Below, one piece after another: positions 33,753-44,204 of a DNA stretch of 64,000 bases. The translations under genes were made by a program, and so were the position numbers. Position 1 is the stretch's first letter. Each line of letters opens with the position of its first letter. The stretch lies in NCBI GenBank assembly GCA_002786165.1, contig PEQK01000007.1:1-64000 (forward strand), given 5' to 3'. The stretch comes from Legionella sp. (GTDB lineage Bacteria; Pseudomonadota; Gammaproteobacteria; Legionellales; Legionellaceae). The notes beneath the pieces are model-generated. The model did not search any database and was not told the origin of the DNA. It was given only the letters and a program-made list of their open reading frames with translations.

Positions 33753-36700
33753 ATGCTGGATAAGCGTCAACTAAATGTACCCAAAGGCCTTCGCGCTCAA
33801 ATCAATCAATTGTATCGTGCATCTGAGTTACAAGTGGTAACTGATTTGATTGAGGCTGCTCGCCTTGATCCAGACATGACGCATGCTATTCAAACAACAG
33901 CCATCAATTTGGTAGAAGCCGTCCGTGCGGGCCGTAAAAAAACGGTTGGCATTGATTCTTTTCTAACAGAATATTCTTTATCCAGTGAAGAAGGTATTGC
34001 TTTGATGTGTTTGGCGGAAGCTTTATTGCGGGTGCCTGATAACCCTACGATTGATGGCTTGATCAAAGATAAAATTGCTGCTGCTGATTGGAAATCTCAT
34101 CAAGGACAAAGTGATTCTTTTTTTATCAACGCTACGACTTGGGCCTTAATGTTGACTGGCAAAGTGTTATCTCCTGAAAAAGCCGCTTCGCGATTGAGTC
34201 AAGTCATTCGAACGTTGATCAGTCGTTCGGGCGAAGGCGTCGTACGAATTGCTGCGGACAAAGCCATGCGTATCATGAGCAAACAATTTGTGATGGGGCG
34301 TACCATTGAAGAAGCATTGAAACGTGCTAAGAAAAAAGAAGCCGAAGGGTATCGTTATTCCTATGATATGCTGGGTGAAGCGGCCTTAACTGTGGCGGAT
34401 GCGGAACGCTATTTTCAAGCTTATAGAGCGGCGATTGAAGCCATTGGGATAGAAGCCAAAGATATGGGGCACATGTATGCCAAACCAGGGATTTCTATCA
34501 AATTATCTGCGCTGCATCCTCGATATAGTGAAGCTCAATCCGAAAGGGTGTTGGCAGAGTTATCCCCTAAATTATTAAGTTTGGCCCAATTGGCAAAGCA
34601 ACATGCAATCAGTTTGACCATAGATGCGGAAGAATCAGAGCGTCTTGAATTATCGATGGATGTGATGGAGTGCGTGTTTGATGATCCCAGTTTATCAGGA
34701 TGGGATGGATTTGGTTTGGCTGTTCAATCGTATCAAAAACGGGCCTTTTATCTGTTAGATTGGGTCGCGGATTTGGCGCGACGTAATCAGCGTCGTATCA
34801 TGGTGCGTTTGATCAAAGGTGCTTATTGGGACAGTGAGATTAAGAAATCTCAAATGCAAGGATTCGCAGATTATCCTGTATTTACTCGTAAAGTTTTCAC
34901 GGATTTGTCGTTTCAAGCGTGTGCAAAAAAGATTTTGACTATGACGGATGCGATTTATCCTCAGTTTGCAACACATAATGCTTATTCTGTGGCTGTGATC
35001 ATGGGTCTGGTTGGAGAGTATCGAGACTTTGAATTTCAATGCTTACACGGGATGGGCAATGAACTATACGAACAAGTTGTACCAAACAATTGTTACAATA
35101 TTCCTTGTCGTATTTATGCACCTGTAGGTAGCCATGAAGACTTACTACCTTATTTGGTACGTCGATTATTAGAAAATGGCGCCAATTCTTCGTTCGTGAA
35201 CCGAATTGTAGATGAATCTGCGCCTATTGCAGATTTGGTGGATGATCCTGTCCAGAAATCAGTGCATCTTCTACCTAAAATCAACCATAATATTCCATTA
35301 CCCATTTCTATTTTTTCACCACGACTTAATTCTAAGGGGATTGATTTGTCAGATCGAACTACACTTGCTAATTTGCAAGACACTATTGCAGCTTTAGAGC
35401 CTTTTGAATGGCACTCAGGACCTATTGTAGGAAAACAGTTTATAAAATCTGGTGCAGAAAAAGACGTTATTTCTCCACAAACCAAACAAGTCATTGGCCA
35501 AGTGATTTCTGCCAGTGGAGAAGATATTGAGCAGGCTTTGATTGAAGCTGAGCACGCTTTTGAATCGTGGAGAACGACGCCTGTAGAAAAACGCGCTGCT
35601 TGTTTGTTACGATTTGCAGATCTGTTAGAAGAAAACATGCCTAAGTGTCTTGCTATTTTATGCTTAGAAGCTGGGAAAACTTGGTCAGATAGCGTAGGCG
35701 AAGTACGCGAAGCTGTTGATTTTTGTCGTTATTATGCAGCAGAAGCCATCAAATTGATGGCGCAGCCGACTCAATTACAAGGATACACCGGGGAAACCAA
35801 TATTTTGAGTTTACATCCTCGTGGCACGGTATTGTGTATCAGTCCTTGGAATTTTCCTTTGGCCATTTTTACAGGTCAAATCGTTGCCGCTTTAGTCACA
35901 GGAAATTGTGTGATTGCAAAACCCGCTGAACAAACCCCTTTGATAGCGTATTATGCAGTAGAGTGGATGTTGCAAGCTGGATTTCCTGCAGGGGTCATGC
36001 AATTACTACCTGGTTCTGGCGCTACAGTAGGCGCAACTTTGGTCGCTGATAAGCGCATCAAAGGTGTTATTTTTACTGGATCGACTCAAACGGCTAACCG
36101 TATTCATCAAAGTTTGGCAACACGCGAAGAAATCATCCCTTTGATCGCAGAAACAGGTGGACAAAATGCGATGATCGTTGATTCTTCGGCTTTATTAGAG
36201 CAAGTGACTGTAGATGTGATGACATCTGCATTTGGATCAGCTGGACAACGTTGCTCGGCATTAAGAGTGTTATACATCCAAGAGGATGTGTATCCGCGTA
36301 TGATGGACTTGCTGAAAGGCGCAATGAGTGAATTGCGTATTGGTGATCCGCGTTGGTTGGTGTCAGATATTGGTCCAGTGATTGATGAAACAGCATTAGA
36401 TAATCTGAAAAAACATGTTGCGTCTATGACCGAGCGTTATGAATTGATTTATCAATGTGCGTTGGAAGAATCGTGTAGTGCCGGTTATTTTATGCCGCCT
36501 ACAGCCATTGCAATTGATCATATTAGCACGTTAGAAAAGGAAGTGTTTGGACCCGTGTTACATGTGATTTCTTACAAGCGCGAGCATTTGGATCAAGTGA
36601 TTGAGCAAATCAATCAAACTGGATATGGTTTAACCTTAGGGATTCATAGCCGCTTAAATTCTACTGTTGATTATATTCGTCATCGGGTGAAAGTTGGTAA

Positions 36701-36896
36701 TTGTTACGTCAATCGTAATATAGTGGGTGCTGTGGTAGGGTTACAACCTTTTGGTGGAGAGGGTCTCTCTGGTACTGGGCCAAAAGCCGGTGGACCACAT
36801 TATTTGCCACGCTTGTGTATAGAACGTACTTTTACGGTAGATACAACGGCTGCGGGTGGTAATGCCAGTTTGATGTCAATTCCAGACGAAGAATGA
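33753..36896 (+). CDS. putA: Bifunctional proline dehydrogenase / P5C dehydrogenase
   Basis: A 1047-residue trifunction-lacking PutA that oxidises proline to glutamate. The N-terminal half is the FAD-dependent PRODH barrel: YDMLGEAAL, SIKLSALHPRY, VRLIKGAYWD, FATHNAYSV, CLHGMG and YAPVGSHEDLLPYLVRRL. The C-terminal half is an aldehyde dehydrogenase with SPWNFPLAIFTGQI, FTGSTQTA, AETGGQNAM (catalytic Glu) and the Cys in GSAGQRCSALR. The ribbon-helix-helix DNA-binding domain of the E. coli protein is absent, so it cannot repress its own gene in the same way. The ATG at 33753 is chosen over TTG at 33741. Confidence 0.96.
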   Translation: MLDKRQLNVPKGLRAQINQLYRASELQVVTDLIEAARLDPDMTHAIQTTAINLVEAVRAGRKKTVGIDSFLTEYSLSSEEGIALMCLAEALLRVPDNPTIDGLIKDKIAAADWKSHQGQSDSFFINATTWALMLTGKVLSPEKAASRLSQVIRTLISRSGEGVVRIAADKAMRIMSKQFVMGRTIEEALKRAKKKEAEGYRYSYDMLGEAALTVADAERYFQAYRAAIEAIGIEAKDMGHMYAKPGISIKLSALHPRYSEAQSERVLAELSPKLLSLAQLAKQHAISLTIDAEESERLELSMDVMECVFDDPSLSGWDGFGLAVQSYQKRAFYLLDWVADLARRNQRRIMVRLIKGAYWDSEIKKSQMQGFADYPVFTRKVFTDLSFQACAKKILTMTDAIYPQFATHNAYSVAVIMGLVGEYRDFEFQCLHGMGNELYEQVVPNNCYNIPCRIYAPVGSHEDLLPYLVRRLLENGANSSFVNRIVDESAPIADLVDDPVQKSVHLLPKINHNIPLPISIFSPRLNSKGIDLSDRTTLANLQDTIAALEPFEWHSGPIVGKQFIKSGAEKDVISPQTKQVIGQVISASGEDIEQALIEAEHAFESWRTTPVEKRAACLLRFADLLEENMPKCLAILCLEAGKTWSDSVGEVREAVDFCRYYAAEAIKLMAQPTQLQGYTGETNILSLHPRGTVLCISPWNFPLAIFTGQIVAALVTGNCVIAKPAEQTPLIAYYAVEWMLQAGFPAGVMQLLPGSGATVGATLVADKRIKGVIFTGSTQTANRIHQSLATREEIIPLIAETGGQNAMIVDSSALLEQVTVDVMTSAFGSAGQRCSALRVLYIQEDVYPRMMDLLKGAMSELRIGDPRWLVSDIGPVIDETALDNLKKHVASMTERYELIYQCALEESCSAGYFMPPTAIAIDHISTLEKEVFGPVLHVISYKREHLDQVIEQINQTGYGLTLGIHSRLNSTVDYIRHRVKVGNCYVNRNIVGAVVGLQPFGGEGLSGTGPKAGGPHYLPRLCIERTFTVDTTAAGGNASLMSIPDEE

Positions 36897-36903
36897 TGTT
36901 TCT

Positions 36904-36937
36904 GCTTGATGTCCTCTTTTGTTAGAAGACATCAAGC
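36904..36937 (+). terminator. Hairpin after putA
   Basis: GCTTGATGTC and GACATCAAGC form a perfect 10-bp stem, with further TCT/AGA pairing in the loop, 8 bases after the putA stop. There is no T-run, so it is likely a 3' hairpin shared with the convergent gene. Confidence 0.5.
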
Positions 36938-36998
36938 CAAAGAACCTGCGAAGAAATGCCCCTCATCCGCCCGCGCGGTCGGCCACCGGCAAAGGAGT

Positions 36999-38255
36999 TT
37001 AGCCAAACATGCCGTTTGATAATGCTGCCTGTAGCTCTTCATCGGTCATATCATCTCGCCGCTCTGAATCGAGACTGTATATTGGTGATGGGGACCTTGA
37101 GGATTGTGGTGTTGAAAACAGACTATTCGGATGTGATGCAGGTGACGTACGGAGTTGTAGGCCAATGCTAAGAATAAATGCTTCCATGGCTTCACATAAT
37201 TCTAATGTCAAAGGATGACCCATGACTAATTCATAGGGATGATGCACATAACGACAAGAATTCGAAGAGCCTTTTTTGGAGTCATAACCCCTATCTCCAG
37301 GTTTTCGTTCGTTAGGGTATGTACATGGCTTATTGAACACTTCACGTGTTGATGGATGAAATGCTGTTTTACCAGTTTCCTGCAAAAATAATGATTCTAG
37401 TCCGATGCCCTCATCATTTTTTATGAAAACTTCTGTTCTTGCTGCATGATACGTGTGGCCAACTTTATACTGTTTTTCAAGAATAACAAAATCCTTGAAT
37501 TCATTAGGGTTCTTTGGATCGACCGATGCGAGTGAGATCGGACACGCGTTTTTAAAAAATTCTGTTTCTATATTTAAATAATTGTCCAGTGTCTTTTTTT
37601 GCGCTTCAGATAAATTTTTTGTGTAGTCACCGTAATGCTGTTGGATGGCTGCATGTGCTTTATGATGAAGAGCATTAAGTTCTTTTGGTAAGCTAGCAAT
37701 AGCTGTTTTTAATCTCTCACGTAATGCATTGAGTTCAGCAGGGGGCATAGCAAAATCTTCATAATGCAATCGTTCTACTTGTTGAGTAGGCGTTGTTCTT
37801 ACCCTATTGAGAATAGTGCGAAGGCCCGTCAACATGTCCACGTTATCCCTATTCAGCTCATTAATGAGCTGTTGCCTGGTGCTGGGATTCCATGTGCGTG
37901 GATCTCCTAAAAGACGTTGCATTGAATCTGAGCAGCTCTGTAGCATACTTAGGAGGTATACAAACACAGGAAGAATAAATTGTATGTAAGGGATGGCGCC
38001 TAGTAGTAAAACAACATGAGGTAGAGCGGTGCACATAGTGAGTGCAAGGACTGTAGTAAGAGCGAACTTAATGAATCCAACTGACAGTGCCTTACTAAGT
38101 TGGACGATTAAATATACTGAAACGATGATATACGCAATTATTAGCGTGAAAACACTGCTAATTTGAAAAGAAATAAAGCTCATTAAAGCAAGCATAATTG
38201 CTAGTTTGATAAACCGTTCAATGCTTTTTATATATGCATTTAAGAGTGCGAACAT
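36999..38255 (-). CDS. Membrane protein with U-box-like domain, 418 aa
   Basis: Residues 15-110 hold about four hydrophobic helices (LAIMLALMSFISFQISSVFTL onward). Residues 115-235 are a helical linker. Residues 236-305 resemble a U-box: ACPISL at the start, FKDFVILEKQYKVGHTYHAART in the position of the DPVI...GHTYERxxI core, then an insert, and FHPSTREVF in the position of CPxTxxxL; HPLTLELCEAMEAFI further on resembles the closing helix. U-boxes are eukaryotic-type E3 ligase modules that bind E2 enzymes, and bacterial examples (LubX, GobX of Legionella) are secreted effectors. The C-terminal tail is acidic (DDMTDEELQAAL), like an E-block type IVB signal. No homologue was recognised over the full length. 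Function is inference; the gene itself is clear. Confidence 0.75.
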   Translation of the reverse strand: MFALLNAYIKSIERFIKLAIMLALMSFISFQISSVFTLIIAYIIVSVYLIVQLSKALSVGFIKFALTTVLALTMCTALPHVVLLLGAIPYIQFILPVFVYLLSMLQSCSDSMQRLLGDPRTWNPSTRQQLINELNRDNVDMLTGLRTILNRVRTTPTQQVERLHYEDFAMPPAELNALRERLKTAIASLPKELNALHHKAHAAIQQHYGDYTKNLSEAQKKTLDNYLNIETEFFKNACPISLASVDPKNPNEFKDFVILEKQYKVGHTYHAARTEVFIKNDEGIGLESLFLQETGKTAFHPSTREVFNKPCTYPNERKPGDRGYDSKKGSSNSCRYVHHPYELVMGHPLTLELCEAMEAFILSIGLQLRTSPASHPNSLFSTPQSSRSPSPIYSLDSERRDDMTDEELQAALSNGMFG

Positions 38256-38330
38256 AAACCACTTCCTGAGTAAGACGGCTATTGGTCAGGATTTTATCAT
38301 GCTGTTTGTTTGGATCCAAGTAAATTGTTA

Positions 38331-38372
38331 TGTGTCACAGGTTTTATAAAGAGCCATCAAACCCGTGACACA
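38331..38372 (-). terminator. Hairpin after acnA
   Basis: TGTGTCAC-A-GGTTT pairs with AAACC-C-GTGACACA: 13 paired bases with one internal mismatch, 9 bases after the acnA stop. On the minus strand it is followed by ATAACAATTT, a weak T-run. Confidence 0.5.
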
Positions 38373-38381
38373 AATTAAGGT

Positions 38382-41051
38382 TTATAAATTTCTTAGCACA
38401 TACTGTAAAATACCACCATGCTTATAATACTCAAGCTCATTTCCTGTATCGATTCTACACAGCGCTTGTATCGTTTGTTGCTGACCGTCGCTATCTTCAA
38501 TACTTACTTCTAGAATGGCTCCAGGTTGTAAGTGTTGATCTAGAGCGATGCTGATTTTTTCATCCCCTTTGAGGTTTAAGGTCAGTCGGGTGGTATTATC
38601 CATAAATTGTAAGGGTAACACGCCCATACCGACCAAATTTGAGCGATGGATGCGTTCAAAACTTTCAGCAATCACGGCTTTCACGCCTAGCAAATTGGTA
38701 CCTTTCGCCGCCCAATCTCGTGATGAACCCGTGCCATATTCTTTACCAGCAATAATCACCAAGGGATGGTGTTCATCTTGATACAGCATGGCCGCATCAT
38801 AAATGGGCATCACGGTTTGTGACGGAATATGACGGGTCATACCGCCGACAATTTCGGGGGTCATTTCGTTGCGGATTCGAATATTAGCAAACGTGCCACG
38901 CATCATCACTTCATGATTACCCCGTCGTGATCCATAAGAGTTGAAATCTGCTTCTTCCACACCTTTAGAGGTTAAATATAAACCAGCAGGGGAGTTTGCT
39001 TTGATGGAGCCCGCGGGAGAAATATGATCTGTGGTAATGGAGTCTCCAAAAACACCTAAAATATAAGCTGTTTTAATGGCATGAATGGGATCGGGTTGTT
39101 TTTTTAAATTTTGAAAGAAAGGGGGGTGTTGAATATAAGTCGAGGTATCAGACCAAGTATACGTACTGCTGTCAGCGACAGGAATCGATTGCCAATGTGT
39201 ATCGCCCGAAAAGACCTCAGCATATACTTTACGAAACATACTGGATTTGACTTGAGTCATTTCTTGTGCGATTTCCGCATTGGAAGGCCAAATATCTTTC
39301 AAATAAACGTCTTGACCTGTTTGATCTTGACCCAAAGGTTGTGTGTTCAAATCGATAGTAGTGGTACCAGCCAAAGCAAACGCAACGACCAAAGGAGGAG
39401 ATGCAAGCCAATTGGCACGAATTTGCGGGTGAATTCTACCCTCAAAATTACGATTTCCAGATAAGACGGCACTAACGACCAGATCGTTGTCGCTAATGGT
39501 ATGTGCGATAGGATCAGGTAAGGGACCTGAATTACCAATACACGTGGTACATCCATATCCTACCAAATTAAAACCCAATTCATCGAGGTAACGTTGTAAG
39601 CCAGCGTGATGCAAATAATCAGTGACTACTTTTGAGCCAGGCGCCAAAGATGTTTTGACCCACGGTTTACACAACAACCCTTTTTCACGGGCTTTTTTAG
39701 CAACTAGTCCTGCGGCCATTAATACCTCAGGGTTAGAGGTATTGGTACAGCTGGTAATTGCAGCAATGACGACGTCCCCATGATGCAATGCATAAGACTC
39801 TCCGGCAACAGGGTAGGCAGTGTGCTGCTCTTGATGTTTTCCTGTTTCTGTCAATAACTCGTCAAATGCTTGAGATAAGGTGTGGAGGGTTACTTTGTCT
39901 TGAGGACGTTTTGGACCGGCCAAAGAAGGTTCTACACTGGCCAAATCTAGCTCTAATGTATCGGTAAAGATAGGATCGGGTTGATCGGCGTCATACCAAA
40001 GTCCCTGGGCTTTTGAATAGGCTTCTACCAATTGAACAGTATGTTCATCACGTCCAGAGAGTGTCAAATAATGTAAGGTTTCTTGGTCAACTGGGAAAAA
40101 TCCGCAGGTTGCGCCGTATTCAGGGGCCATATTGGCTATGGTCGCACGATTGGCCAGAGGTAGAGCAGACAAGCCTGGTCCGTAATATTCTACAAATTTT
40201 CCGACCACGCCCTTTTTGCGTAACATCGCTGTGATGGTCAACACTAAATCTGTTGCGGTGACGCCTTCAGACAATTTACCGATCAATTTAAAGCCGATTA
40301 CTTCTGGAATCAACATGGAAACAGGTTGACCTAGCATGGCGGCTTCGGCTTCAATACCGCCTACGCCCCATCCTAAAATACCCAAGGCATTAATCATGGT
40401 GGTATGGGAGTCTGTGCCTACTAAAGTATCAGGGTAAGCATACGTATCTTGACCAATCTTTGTTTGCCATACCGTTTTACCCAGATATTCCAAATTGACT
40501 TGATGACAAATCCCAGTACCAGGGGGCACTACTTGAAAATTATCAAATGCTTTTTGTCCCCAACGTAAAAATTCGTAACGCTCTAGATTACGTCGCATTT
40601 CAATCGTAGTATTTTCGGTCAATGCATTGCTTGTGCCAAACGCATCTACCATCACAGAATGATCAATCACCAAATCTACGGGTGACAAGGGTGATATTTT
40701 TTGTGGATCATCGCCCATTGATTCTAAAGCTGTACGCATGGCAGCCAAATCTACAACAGCGGGTACACCTGTAAAATCTTGCATCAAGACGCGAGCAGGG
40801 CGAAACGCAATTTCATGATGCGAGGTTTTGGTTTTAAGCCAATCTGCCAAAGCAGTGATGTCTTGCGTGGTTACGGTAGAACCATCTTCAAAACGTAATA
40901 AATTTTCTAAGAGTACTTTTAATGAATACGGCAGACGTTGAATGTCTGGAAAGTGAGTATGTTCGGCTTTTTTTAAACTGAAATAATGATAAGCGGTGTT
41001 GTCTACATGTAAGACATCTTTGGTTTGCAACGTGTCTTTGCCAATATTCAT
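38382..41051 (-). CDS. acnA: Aconitate hydratase A
   Basis: An 889-residue aconitase of the AcnA/IRP type, converting citrate to isocitrate in the TCA cycle. The 4Fe-4S ligands are in SCTNTSNP and [10 protein letters not shown]; other signatures are [26 protein letters not shown], and the swivel-domain [16 protein letters not shown] and [20 protein letters not shown] lies 6 bases before the ATG. The stop of mrcA lies only 11 bases upstream on the same strand, so read-through from the PBP1A promoter is possible although the functions are unrelated. Confidence 0.97.
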   Translation of the reverse strand: MNIGKDTLQTKDVLHVDNTAYHYFSLKKAEHTHFPDIQRLPYSLKVLLENLLRFEDGSTVTTQDITALADWLKTKTSHHEIAFRPARVLMQDFTGVPAVVDLAAMRTALESMGDDPQKISPLSPVDLVIDHSVMVDAFGTSNALTENTTIEMRRNLERYEFLRWGQKAFDNFQVVPPGTGICHQVNLEYLGKTVWQTKIGQDTYAYPDTLVGTDSHTTMINALGILGWGVGGIEAEAAMLGQPVSMLIPEVIGFKLIGKLSEGVTATDLVLTITAMLRKKGVVGKFVEYYGPGLSALPLANRATIANMAPEYGATCGFFPVDQETLHYLTLSGRDEHTVQLVEAYSKAQGLWYDADQPDPIFTDTLELDLASVEPSLAGPKRPQDKVTLHTLSQAFDELLTETGKHQEQHTAYPVAGESYALHHGDVVIAAITSCTNTSNPEVLMAAGLVAKKAREKGLLCKPWVKTSLAPGSKVVTDYLHHAGLQRYLDELGFNLVGYGCTTCIGNSGPLPDPIAHTISDNDLVVSAVLSGNRNFEGRIHPQIRANWLASPPLVVAFALAGTTTIDLNTQPLGQDQTGQDVYLKDIWPSNAEIAQEMTQVKSSMFRKVYAEVFSGDTHWQSIPVADSSTYTWSDTSTYIQHPPFFQNLKKQPDPIHAIKTAYILGVFGDSITTDHISPAGSIKANSPAGLYLTSKGVEEADFNSYGSRRGNHEVMMRGTFANIRIRNEMTPEIVGGMTRHIPSQTVMPIYDAAMLYQDEHHPLVIIAGKEYGTGSSRDWAAKGTNLLGVKAVIAESFERIHRSNLVGMGVLPLQFMDNTTRLTLNLKGDEKISIALDQHLQPGAILEVSIEDSDGQQQTIQALCRIDTGNELEYYKHGGILQYVLRNL

Positions 41052-41062
41052 ATATACTCCTG

Positions 41063-43408
41063 TTAAAATAAACTCTCATCAGAGTTTTGAGAATGCCCGG
41101 GTTCTGGTGATGACTCTTCATCCATTGGTGGTAATTCTGTTTCTTTAAAATATTCTGTAATGGTGTTGACTTGATTCGGTCTCGCCCGTAATCCATTCAC
41201 GGGATTGATACCCAATGAAATGACACCAGGGGGTATAGGAAGTGTATGCTCAGGTTTGTCTTGAAGTGCGATTTTCATGAAATCAATCCATAAAGGCAAC
41301 GCAAGACGAGCCGCATATTCATGTAAAGGTTGAGGCGTATCAAAACCAACCCAGGTGGTCACCACCAAATCGCGGTTATACCCAGAGAACCAAGCATCCA
41401 CTTGATCATTGGTGGTGCCCGTTTTACCTGCAATGTCTTGGCGATTGAGTACTTTTGCGGCACTTGCAGTGCCGTGTTGGATCACGTTCTGTAAGGCAGA
41501 GGTAATCAAAAAAGCATTTTCAGCTGGAATCACTCTAGGTGCAGCCAAATCAACGCCGGGTTCTTCTTCAGCGCCAGGTACTTCGGTGGGCTTGGCTTGT
41601 AACAACACATATCCTTTGGTATTCGTGATATGATCAATCAAATAAGGCTCAATTTTATAACCGCCATTGGCAAAAATGGCATAAGCTGCGGTTAGATCCA
41701 TTGGCGTAACGGTCAAACTGCCCAATGCCAAAGATAATGCATGGGGTAAGCTTTCTTTTCTAAATCCAAACCGTGTGGCATATTCAATCGCATAATCTAT
41801 GCCAATGTCATCTAAAATACGAATGGATACCAGATTTCTTGAATTAGTCAGAGCGGCCTTTAAACGGGTAGGCCCTCCAAATTTTAAGTTGTCATTGTGA
41901 GGACGCCATTCTGGTTGACTGGGATCGCGAATCACGATGGGCGCATCATTGATAACGGTGGCTAACGTATAGCCTTTGTTTAAAGCAGCTGAATAAACAA
42001 AAGGCTTAAAGCTTGAGCCTGGTTGACGCTCTGATTGTGTGGCTCGATTGAATTTGCTTTTTTCAAAATTAAATCCGCCTACTAACGCCTGAATGCCGCC
42101 ATTATTGGCGTTTAGAGCGATGAGCGCTACTTCTGCCTCTGGATTTTGTGTGAGTTCGTATTGCTCATTTTGGCCTTTGATATACACAATATCTCCAGCT
42201 TTTAACACTTGATGAGCCTGTGAAGGTGCTCGTCCTACATAGCCCTTTCGCAATTCTGGGCGAGCCCAAGATAGGGCATCCCAAGATAAAGTGATGAGTT
42301 TGTTTTTTTGGGTCACCACAGTAGCGCTACGCTCTTCCACAGAAAGAACAGCCACAGGTTGTAAATCACCAACTGTAGGAAATGTATGGAGTTTTTGATT
42401 GCGAATGCTAGGGGAGTCAAGAGAGGACACATGCCCAATGGGACCTCGATAACCATGGCGACGATCATAAGCCAGCAAATGATTTTCGGTGATTTGATTG
42501 GCTGCGATTTGGAGACGGCTATCAATCGTAGTGTATACTTTATATCCTCTGGTATAGGCTTCTTGTCCAAAATGTTCTACCAAGGATTGACGAATCATTT
42601 CGGCAACATAAGGGGCGTGCACTTGGGGGTTGGTGCCGTGATAATATTCAATCAGCGGCTGTTGTAATGCTTCTTCATATTGTTCTTGGGTGATATATTT
42701 TTCTTCATAGAGACGATCTAAAACATGATCTCTGCGTTTTTTAGCGGCTTTGGGATTGATAATGGGATTGTGTGTGGAAGGTGCTTGCGGTAAACCTGCT
42801 ATCATCGCTAATTGTGCAATATTGAGCTCTTTGATTTGTTTGCCATAATATATTTTTGCAGCAGCACCCACGCCATAAGCGCGGTTACCTAGATAAATTT
42901 GGTTCAAATAAAGTTCTAAAATTTTTTCTTTGCTGAGCTCTTGATCAATTTTGATGGCCAGCATGATTTCATTAAATTTACGTAAAAAAGTTTTTTTTCG
43001 ATTCAGAAAGAAATTACGAGCGACTTGCATCGTGATGGTACTGCCACCCTGAGACTTGGTACCGGTTTGAATCATTCTGACGGCCGCACGACCTAATCCA
43101 AAAATATCAACCCCGGGGTGATCAAAAAAACGCTGGTCTTCTGTGGCCAATAAAGCGTGAACGAGTGTGGCTGGAATTTGATCGTAAGTCAGTGGGATAC
43201 GTCGTTTTTCGCCATATTCTTGAATCAATAGTCCATCTTTGGTAAAAATTTGTAAGGGAACTTGTAATTCCATGGTTTTGAGGGAGGCAACGTCGGGCAG
43301 TTGGCTTTGTGCATACACATATAGAACAATCACAGCAGTGGCGACGACAAATAAAAGGCTTAATAGTGCCCAAAGGCCAGATTTCCAAAAATACGATAAT
43401 TTTTTCAA
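41063..43408 (-). CDS. mrcA: Penicillin-binding protein 1A
   Basis: A 781-residue bifunctional class A PBP. An N-terminal membrane anchor (about 10-33) is followed by the GT51 transglycosylase with [26 protein letters not shown] and [14 protein letters not shown] linker/OB region follows, then the transpeptidase with SSFK (in [12 protein letters not shown]), SRN and KTGTTND. It polymerises and crosslinks peptidoglycan. The only in-frame start is TTG: an in-frame TGA lies five codons upstream, and GAGG sits 11 bases before the TTG. The promoter candidate is at 43526-43553. The C-terminus is short and acidic. Confidence 0.95.
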   Translation of the reverse strand: MKKLSYFWKSGLWALLSLLFVVATAVIVLYVYAQSQLPDVASLKTMELQVPLQIFTKDGLLIQEYGEKRRIPLTYDQIPATLVHALLATEDQRFFDHPGVDIFGLGRAAVRMIQTGTKSQGGSTITMQVARNFFLNRKKTFLRKFNEIMLAIKIDQELSKEKILELYLNQIYLGNRAYGVGAAAKIYYGKQIKELNIAQLAMIAGLPQAPSTHNPIINPKAAKKRRDHVLDRLYEEKYITQEQYEEALQQPLIEYYHGTNPQVHAPYVAEMIRQSLVEHFGQEAYTRGYKVYTTIDSRLQIAANQITENHLLAYDRRHGYRGPIGHVSSLDSPSIRNQKLHTFPTVGDLQPVAVLSVEERSATVVTQKNKLITLSWDALSWARPELRKGYVGRAPSQAHQVLKAGDIVYIKGQNEQYELTQNPEAEVALIALNANNGGIQALVGGFNFEKSKFNRATQSERQPGSSFKPFVYSAALNKGYTLATVINDAPIVIRDPSQPEWRPHNDNLKFGGPTRLKAALTNSRNLVSIRILDDIGIDYAIEYATRFGFRKESLPHALSLALGSLTVTPMDLTAAYAIFANGGYKIEPYLIDHITNTKGYVLLQAKPTEVPGAEEEPGVDLAAPRVIPAENAFLITSALQNVIQHGTASAAKVLNRQDIAGKTGTTNDQVDAWFSGYNRDLVVTTWVGFDTPQPLHEYAARLALPLWIDFMKIALQDKPEHTLPIPPGVISLGINPVNGLRARPNQVNTITEYFKETELPPMDEESSPEPGHSQNSDESLF

Positions 43409-43525
43409 CTCAAAATGACCTCAGTGATTGCAATAAGTCAATATCATGCATGCTGTTATAATGGCGAATGAACCACTCACTTGACGTAAAACCTACTATC
43501 CCACGTAAAGTGCATTAAATACTAT

Positions 43526-43553
43526 ATTATAAACTTTGAAACCCAGGTTGCAA
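43526..43553 (-). promoter_or_regulatory. Promoter of mrcA
   Basis: On the minus strand TTGCAA, a 16-bp spacer, then a perfect TATAAT. The predicted start is near 43519, giving a leader of about 110 bases before the TTG start. Confidence 0.45.
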
Positions 43554-43627
43554 CCTTATTTGGCGTTTTCCGGGGTAAATGCAGAAAATGCTGATGTTCT
43601 TTCATTTATAGGTGCTAACTAAGCTAA

Positions 43628-44204
43628 GATACCGCGGACAAGCCGCGGTACGTTGGGGGTTCTCTCAGCCTCTCTACATACCGCGACTTGTTCGCGGTAT
43701 CTGGGTTTGTGTTGACTGAGGAAGATTAGATACCGCGGACAAGCCCTGGTACGTTGGGGTTCTCTCAACATTTCTACATACCGCGACTTGCTCGCGGTAT
43801 CTTGGGGTTGCGTTGACTCAGGAAGATTAGATACCGCGGACAAGCCCTGGTACGTTGGGTGTTCTCTCAACCTCTCTACATACCGCGACTTGTTCGCGGT
43901 ATCTGGGTTTGTGTTGACTAAGGAAGATTAGATACTGCGGACAAGCCCTGGTACGTTGGGGTTCTCTCAACCTCTCTACATACCGCGACTTGTTCGCGGT
44001 ATCTTGGGTTTGTGTTGACTAAGGAAGATTAGATACCGCGGACAAGCCCTGGTACGTTGGGGTTCTCTCAACATTTCTACGTACCGCGACTTGTTCGCGG
44101 TATCTGGGTTTGTGTTGACTGAGGAAGATTAGATACTGCGGACAAGCCCTGGTACGTTGGGGTTCTCTCAACATTTCTACGTACCGCGGCTTGTTCGCAG
44201 TATC
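43628..44204. repeat. Tandem array of six ~101-bp palindromic doublets
   Basis: Six units begin with GATAC(C/T)GCGGACAAGCC at 43628, 43729, 43830, 43931, 44032 and 44132, a period of 101 bases (the fifth step is 100). Each unit has two inverted arms of about 24 bases, ATACCGCGG... and ATACCGCGACTTGTTCGCGGTAT, the second a perfect 9-bp stem around CTTGT. The two arms are also inverted copies of each other, separated by a conserved segment with GGTTCTCTCAAC. A linker ending GAGGAAGATTAG joins units; the last unit has no linker. In five units the first arm carries CCCTGG instead of CCGCGG, weakening that hairpin. The array fills most of the 795-base gap between coaE and mrcA. Single relatives lie at 13156 and 32662. 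Confidence 0.9.

Noticed and set aside
35150-35638. 162-residue frame on the minus strand within putA
   Set aside because: Antisense shadow of the conserved PRODH/ALDH coding sequence.
43619-43870. 83-residue open frame on the minus strand inside the repeat array
   Set aside because: It is the translation of palindromic repeats; the peptide repeats with the DNA period and has no ribosome-binding site.
43628-44204. CRISPR array
   Set aside because: The period is about 101 bases and the whole unit, including the would-be spacer, is nearly identical in all copies; no cas gene is near.
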